Shown one piece after another: positions 61,992 through 64,000 of a DNA stretch of 64,000 bases; the first letter of the stretch is position 1; every line of letters starts with the position of its first letter. This DNA comes from Myxococcales bacterium (GTDB taxonomy: Bacteria > Myxococcota_A > Polyangia > Polyangiales > Polyangiaceae): positions 1 to 64,000 of the forward strand of contig JACPVJ010000111.1 of assembly GCA_016191785.1 (NCBI GenBank), in the 5' to 3' direction. The notes under the pieces were generated by a model, which was given only the letters and a program-made list of their open reading frames with translations, did no database searches and was not told the DNA's origin. The position numbers were made by a program, and so were the translations under genes.

Positions 61992-62743
61992 GGGCACGCT
62001 GCGTTGACGATGCCCACGGCGTCCAGGTCGAAGACGCCGTTCATGCCCTCGAGGTCCGCGCGATCGGTGATGCGCACGAAGCGGGCTTCGGTCACGCCGA
62101 CGTCGGCCAGGTCGTAGGCGTCCCCGCCCGCGACCGCCGGGTCGAGCGGATCGATCGAGTTGTCGGCGGCGTTGGCGTACACCGGATGCCAGCCCGCGCA
62201 CGCACCGAAGGGCGCGGCGCTGGCGGTGCAAGGAAACGCGGTGAAGGTCTGGCCGTCGGCGCTGACCTCGACGGTGGCGAGCTCGGCGAAGACCTGGCCG
62301 GGATCACCGCCGGCGAAGAACGCATTCTCGAACACGATGAAGTCGGGACCCGCACCGTCCACGATGCGTGTCTGCCCGAAGGCCACCGTCACCTGCCCAC
62401 CGTTGCCGAGCGAGACCACGTCCAGCGAGCCCTTGAGCGAACCGCCGCCGCGCGGCGGGCCGAAGATCGGCGACGGGAACTCGACCTGGCCCGTGCTCTG
62501 GCCGGGTCCGAACTCGTGGCTCGGTGCGGCGGTGGCGAAGCGTGGACAGGTCTCGGCACCCGCCGCGCCCCCGCTGCCGCCGCCCGCCATGCCCCCGCTG
62601 GCGGCGCCCGCCGCGCCGCCGGCCGAGGTCACGCTGCCGTGCCCGCCGTTGCCCCCGACCGCCGCGCTGCCCGAGTCGTCACTGCCGCATCCCCCCGCGC
62701 AGGTCGCGAGGCAGAGAGCCATGAGCCATGTTCGCTTCGTCAT
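61988..62743 (-). CDS. riboswitch-controlled surface lipoprotein, candidate B12-capture protein
   Basis: This 251-residue lipoprotein (lipobox AGGC, residues about 16-19) has a Gly/Ala/Ser tether of about 45 residues and one beta-rich domain with GGSLKGSLDVVSLGNGGQVTVAFGQTRIVDGAGPDFIVFENAFFAGGDPGQVFAELATVEVS and a later YDLADVGVTEARFVRITDRADLEGMNGVFDLDAVGIV. Similar cell-surface proteins occur near TonB receptors in other bacteria, but their role is not established. Being first behind the cobalamin riboswitch and coupled to the receptor, it may capture cobalamin, like BtuG in Bacteroides, though its fold is different. ATG 62743 has ribosome site GGAGG just upstream. Confidence 0.82.
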   Translation of the reverse strand: MTKRTWLMALCLATCAGGCGSDDSGSAAVGGNGGHGSVTSAGGAAGAASGGMAGGGSGGAAGAETCPRFATAAPSHEFGPGQSTGQVEFPSPIFGPPRGGGSLKGSLDVVSLGNGGQVTVAFGQTRIVDGAGPDFIVFENAFFAGGDPGQVFAELATVEVSADGQTFTAFPCTASAAPFGACAGWHPVYANAADNSIDPLDPAVAGGDAYDLADVGVTEARFVRITDRADLEGMNGVFDLDAVGIVNAACP

Positions 62744-62786
62744 CGTGACCTCCGGGCGAGGCGCGCGCCCTTGTGGTGAATCACCT

Positions 62787-62826
62787 CCTCGGATCTCACG
62801 CCGCCTGCTTGGCGGCGCTTCCGAGG
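62787..62826 (-). promoter_or_regulatory. hairpin between riboswitch and gene, likely expression platform
   Basis: On the mRNA (minus strand), CCTCGGA (62826-62820) can pair with TCCGAGG (62793-62787), enclosing a second stem CGCCGCC/GGCGGCG (62817-62811 with 62805-62799) and loop AAGCA. The 3' arm runs into GAGGAGG, a strong ribosome-binding sequence at about 62791-62785. This is a good candidate for the switch that hides a translation signal or stops transcription. No U-tract follows. Confidence 0.5.
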
Positions 62827-62829
62827 TCC

Positions 62830-62985
62830 CGACGGTCAGGTCTTCTGACTTCTCGCTGAGCCCGGTCGCCTTCCCAGCTCTCGCCAGTGGCTTCGTCGAC
62901 CAGGCCGTCCCGAGTTACAGCGGCGGCTCCGTGCCGGATTTTCACCGGCTTCCCTTGGTGTCGGTAAGGCTTCGGGTACCACGGC
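62830..62985 (-). ncRNA. cobalamin riboswitch (AdoCbl type)
   Basis: Read on the minus strand, the aptamer core is easily recognised: GGGAAGCCGGTGAAAATCC (around 62957-62939), GGCACGGAGCCGCCGCTGTAA, the B12 box AGCCACTG (62892-62885), TGGGAAGG and, near the 3' end, AGTCAGAAGACCTGAC. These blocks have the order and spacing of the cobalamin (B12) riboswitch. It precedes the lipoprotein and BtuB-like genes, which it would shut off when cobalamin is plentiful. The exact 5' and 3' ends are estimates. Confidence 0.95.
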
Positions 62986-63073
62986 CCCGGCGGCCACGCA
63001 ATCACCCCGACGCCTCCACACGGCTTCCTTCGGGCCATCACGCGCGGAGCGTTGGATCGGCCTGAGGTCAGTG

Positions 63074-64000
63074 ATGAGCCATGAGCCACCGCCGCTTCCG
63101 CCCCAGATGTCCGAGCCGCCCGCGCTCGATCCCCGCCCGAGCGGTCCGCCCCGAGCGCGCCACGCGCTCTTGGTCAACCCGTTCTACCGGAAGGACCGCC
63201 ACTCGAGCTTCGGCAAACACGTGCTCACTCCCAGCCTGGCGCTCACCAGCGTCGCGGCCGGCACGCCACCCGAATGGACGGTGGCGCTCTGGGACGAGAA
63301 CCTGCTGCAAGGCCCGCCGCCGCTCGAGCCGTTCCCGAGCGTGGTCGGGATCACCGTGCACCTCACCTTCGCCAAGCGCGCTTACCAGCTGGCGCGCTAC
63401 TACCGCGAGCGCGGGGCGAAGGTCGTGCTCGGAGGCCTGCACGTCCAGGCGTGCCCCGACGAGGCCGCGCCCCACGCCGACGCGCTGGCCCTGGGCGAGG
63501 GGGTGCAGCTCTGGCCCCAGATCCTCGCGGACGCCGAGCGCGGCTGCCTTGCTCCGCGTTACGTCGGCAGCTTCGGCGCGCCGTTTCGCGACGAACCGGC
63601 GCCGCGTCGCTCGCTGGTGCCGCGCGCCCACTTTCTCACCCCGACGAGCTTGATGGCGACCCGGGGCTGCCACAACCGCTGCGGCTTCTGCACCCTCTCC
63701 ACCGAGGGCCTGCGCATGCCCTACCAGATGCGCGACCCCGAGCAGATCGCCGCCGAGTGGCGCGCCGAGGGCACGCCCTATGGGGTGTTTCTGGACAACA
63801 ACCTGAGCTCGAGCCGAACGTACCTGTCGCGCCTGTGCCGCGCGCTCGCACCGCTCGAGAAGATCTGGAGCGCCGCCGTCAGCATCGACGTCACCGACGA
63901 TCCTGCCGTGGTCCGCCAGATGGCGCTCGCGGGTTGCACCGCGGTGTTCGTCGGCTTCGAGTCGCTCACCGCCCAGAACCTGATCGACGCCGGGAAGAAG
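63074..64000 (+). CDS. B12-binding-domain radical SAM protein (partial, runs off the right edge)
   Basis: From ATG 63074 the frame is open to the window end (309 residues seen). A Pro-rich start leads to a B12-binding-like Rossmann half (RHALLVNPFYRKDRHSSFGKHVLTPSLALTSVAAGTPPEWTVALWDENL, VVGITVHLTFAKRAYQLARYYRERGAKVVLGGLHVQACPDEA), then the radical SAM domain with the [4Fe-4S] motif CHNRCGFC (LMATRGCHNRCGFCTLSTEG) and DNNLSSSRTYL, FVGFESLTAQNLIDAGKK. It would use S-adenosylmethionine, probably with cobalamin, for a methylation or other radical step. An in-frame GTG lies at 63071. The substrate and the C-terminal part lie outside the window. Confidence 0.9.
   Translation, partial: MSHEPPPLPPQMSEPPALDPRPSGPPRARHALLVNPFYRKDRHSSFGKHVLTPSLALTSVAAGTPPEWTVALWDENLLQGPPPLEPFPSVVGITVHLTFAKRAYQLARYYRERGAKVVLGGLHVQACPDEAAPHADALALGEGVQLWPQILADAERGCLAPRYVGSFGAPFRDEPAPRRSLVPRAHFLTPTSLMATRGCHNRCGFCTLSTEGLRMPYQMRDPEQIAAEWRAEGTPYGVFLDNNLSSSRTYLSRLCRALAPLEKIWSAAVSIDVTDDPAVVRQMALAGCTAVFVGFESLTAQNLIDAGKK

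Overview
The window is high-GC DNA with dense genes, many GTG starts and many 1-8 bp start/stop overlaps. It looks like a myxobacterium of the Polyangia/Sorangium type. The evidence is the gene content: four Hanks-type Ser/Thr kinases plus one pseudokinase, three sigma-54 enhancer-binding proteins (EBPs), DUF4388 signalling proteins, and many lipoproteins with long Gly-rich tethers after the lipobox. The genus assignment is inference, because no rRNA or tRNA gene is present.

Layout. 0.2-8.2 kb is a signalling block: two convergent EBPs (one with a degenerate receiver), a lone receiver, a Ser/Thr kinase with a DUF4388-like tail, a divergent pair of CBS-domain proteins and a hybrid histidine kinase. 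8.2-17.8 kb holds glycogen phosphorylase, a small lipoprotein, a kinase/PEGA/lipoprotein operon and a degenerate HD-GYP protein. 17.8-24.5 kb holds another kinase, an amidase, a PHA-system protein, an endonuclease/exonuclease/phosphatase-fold protein and a two-gene AbiE-like toxin-antitoxin module with a readable promoter and operator. 24.6-29.8 kb holds an esterase lipoprotein and a tightly coupled operon encoding a DUF3570 outer-membrane barrel, two c-type cytochrome lipoproteins and two membrane proteins. 29.8-36.0 kb holds a repeat-propeller lipoprotein, an active Ser/Thr kinase coupled to a membrane pseudokinase, and an FHA-EBP. 36-46.3 kb is metabolic and surface functions: acyl-CoA dehydrogenase, hydrolase, FGE-like lipoprotein, a divergent pair of PHB-depolymerase-like lipoproteins, exopolyphosphatase/GppA, ROK kinase and methyltransferase. 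46.4-55.4 kb holds a small winged-helix protein, quinone oxidoreductase, a NodIJ-type ABC exporter, an ECF sigma factor with a membrane partner, a Cys-rich lipoprotein, ferredoxin and ArfB. 55.4-58.0 kb is the most accessory-looking part, with a gene-poor gap, an HNH protein and a broken IS1182-type transposase. 58.1-64.0 kb holds a MepA-like peptidase, an enoyl-reductase-like protein and a cobalamin module: a cobalamin riboswitch reading leftward into a surface lipoprotein and a BtuB-like TonB receptor, and, divergent from it, a B12-binding-type radical SAM gene cut by the window edge.

The strongest candidates for something new are: (1) the DUF3570 barrel/CX4CH-cytochrome operon as a possible outer-membrane electron conduit; (2) the membrane pseudokinase translationally coupled to an active kinase; (3) the riboswitch-controlled lipoprotein as a possible B12-capture partner of the TonB receptor; (4) the HD-GYP protein that lacks both its HH pair and its receiver aspartate. 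All gene calls were made by eye from translation and motif reading; no database search was run.
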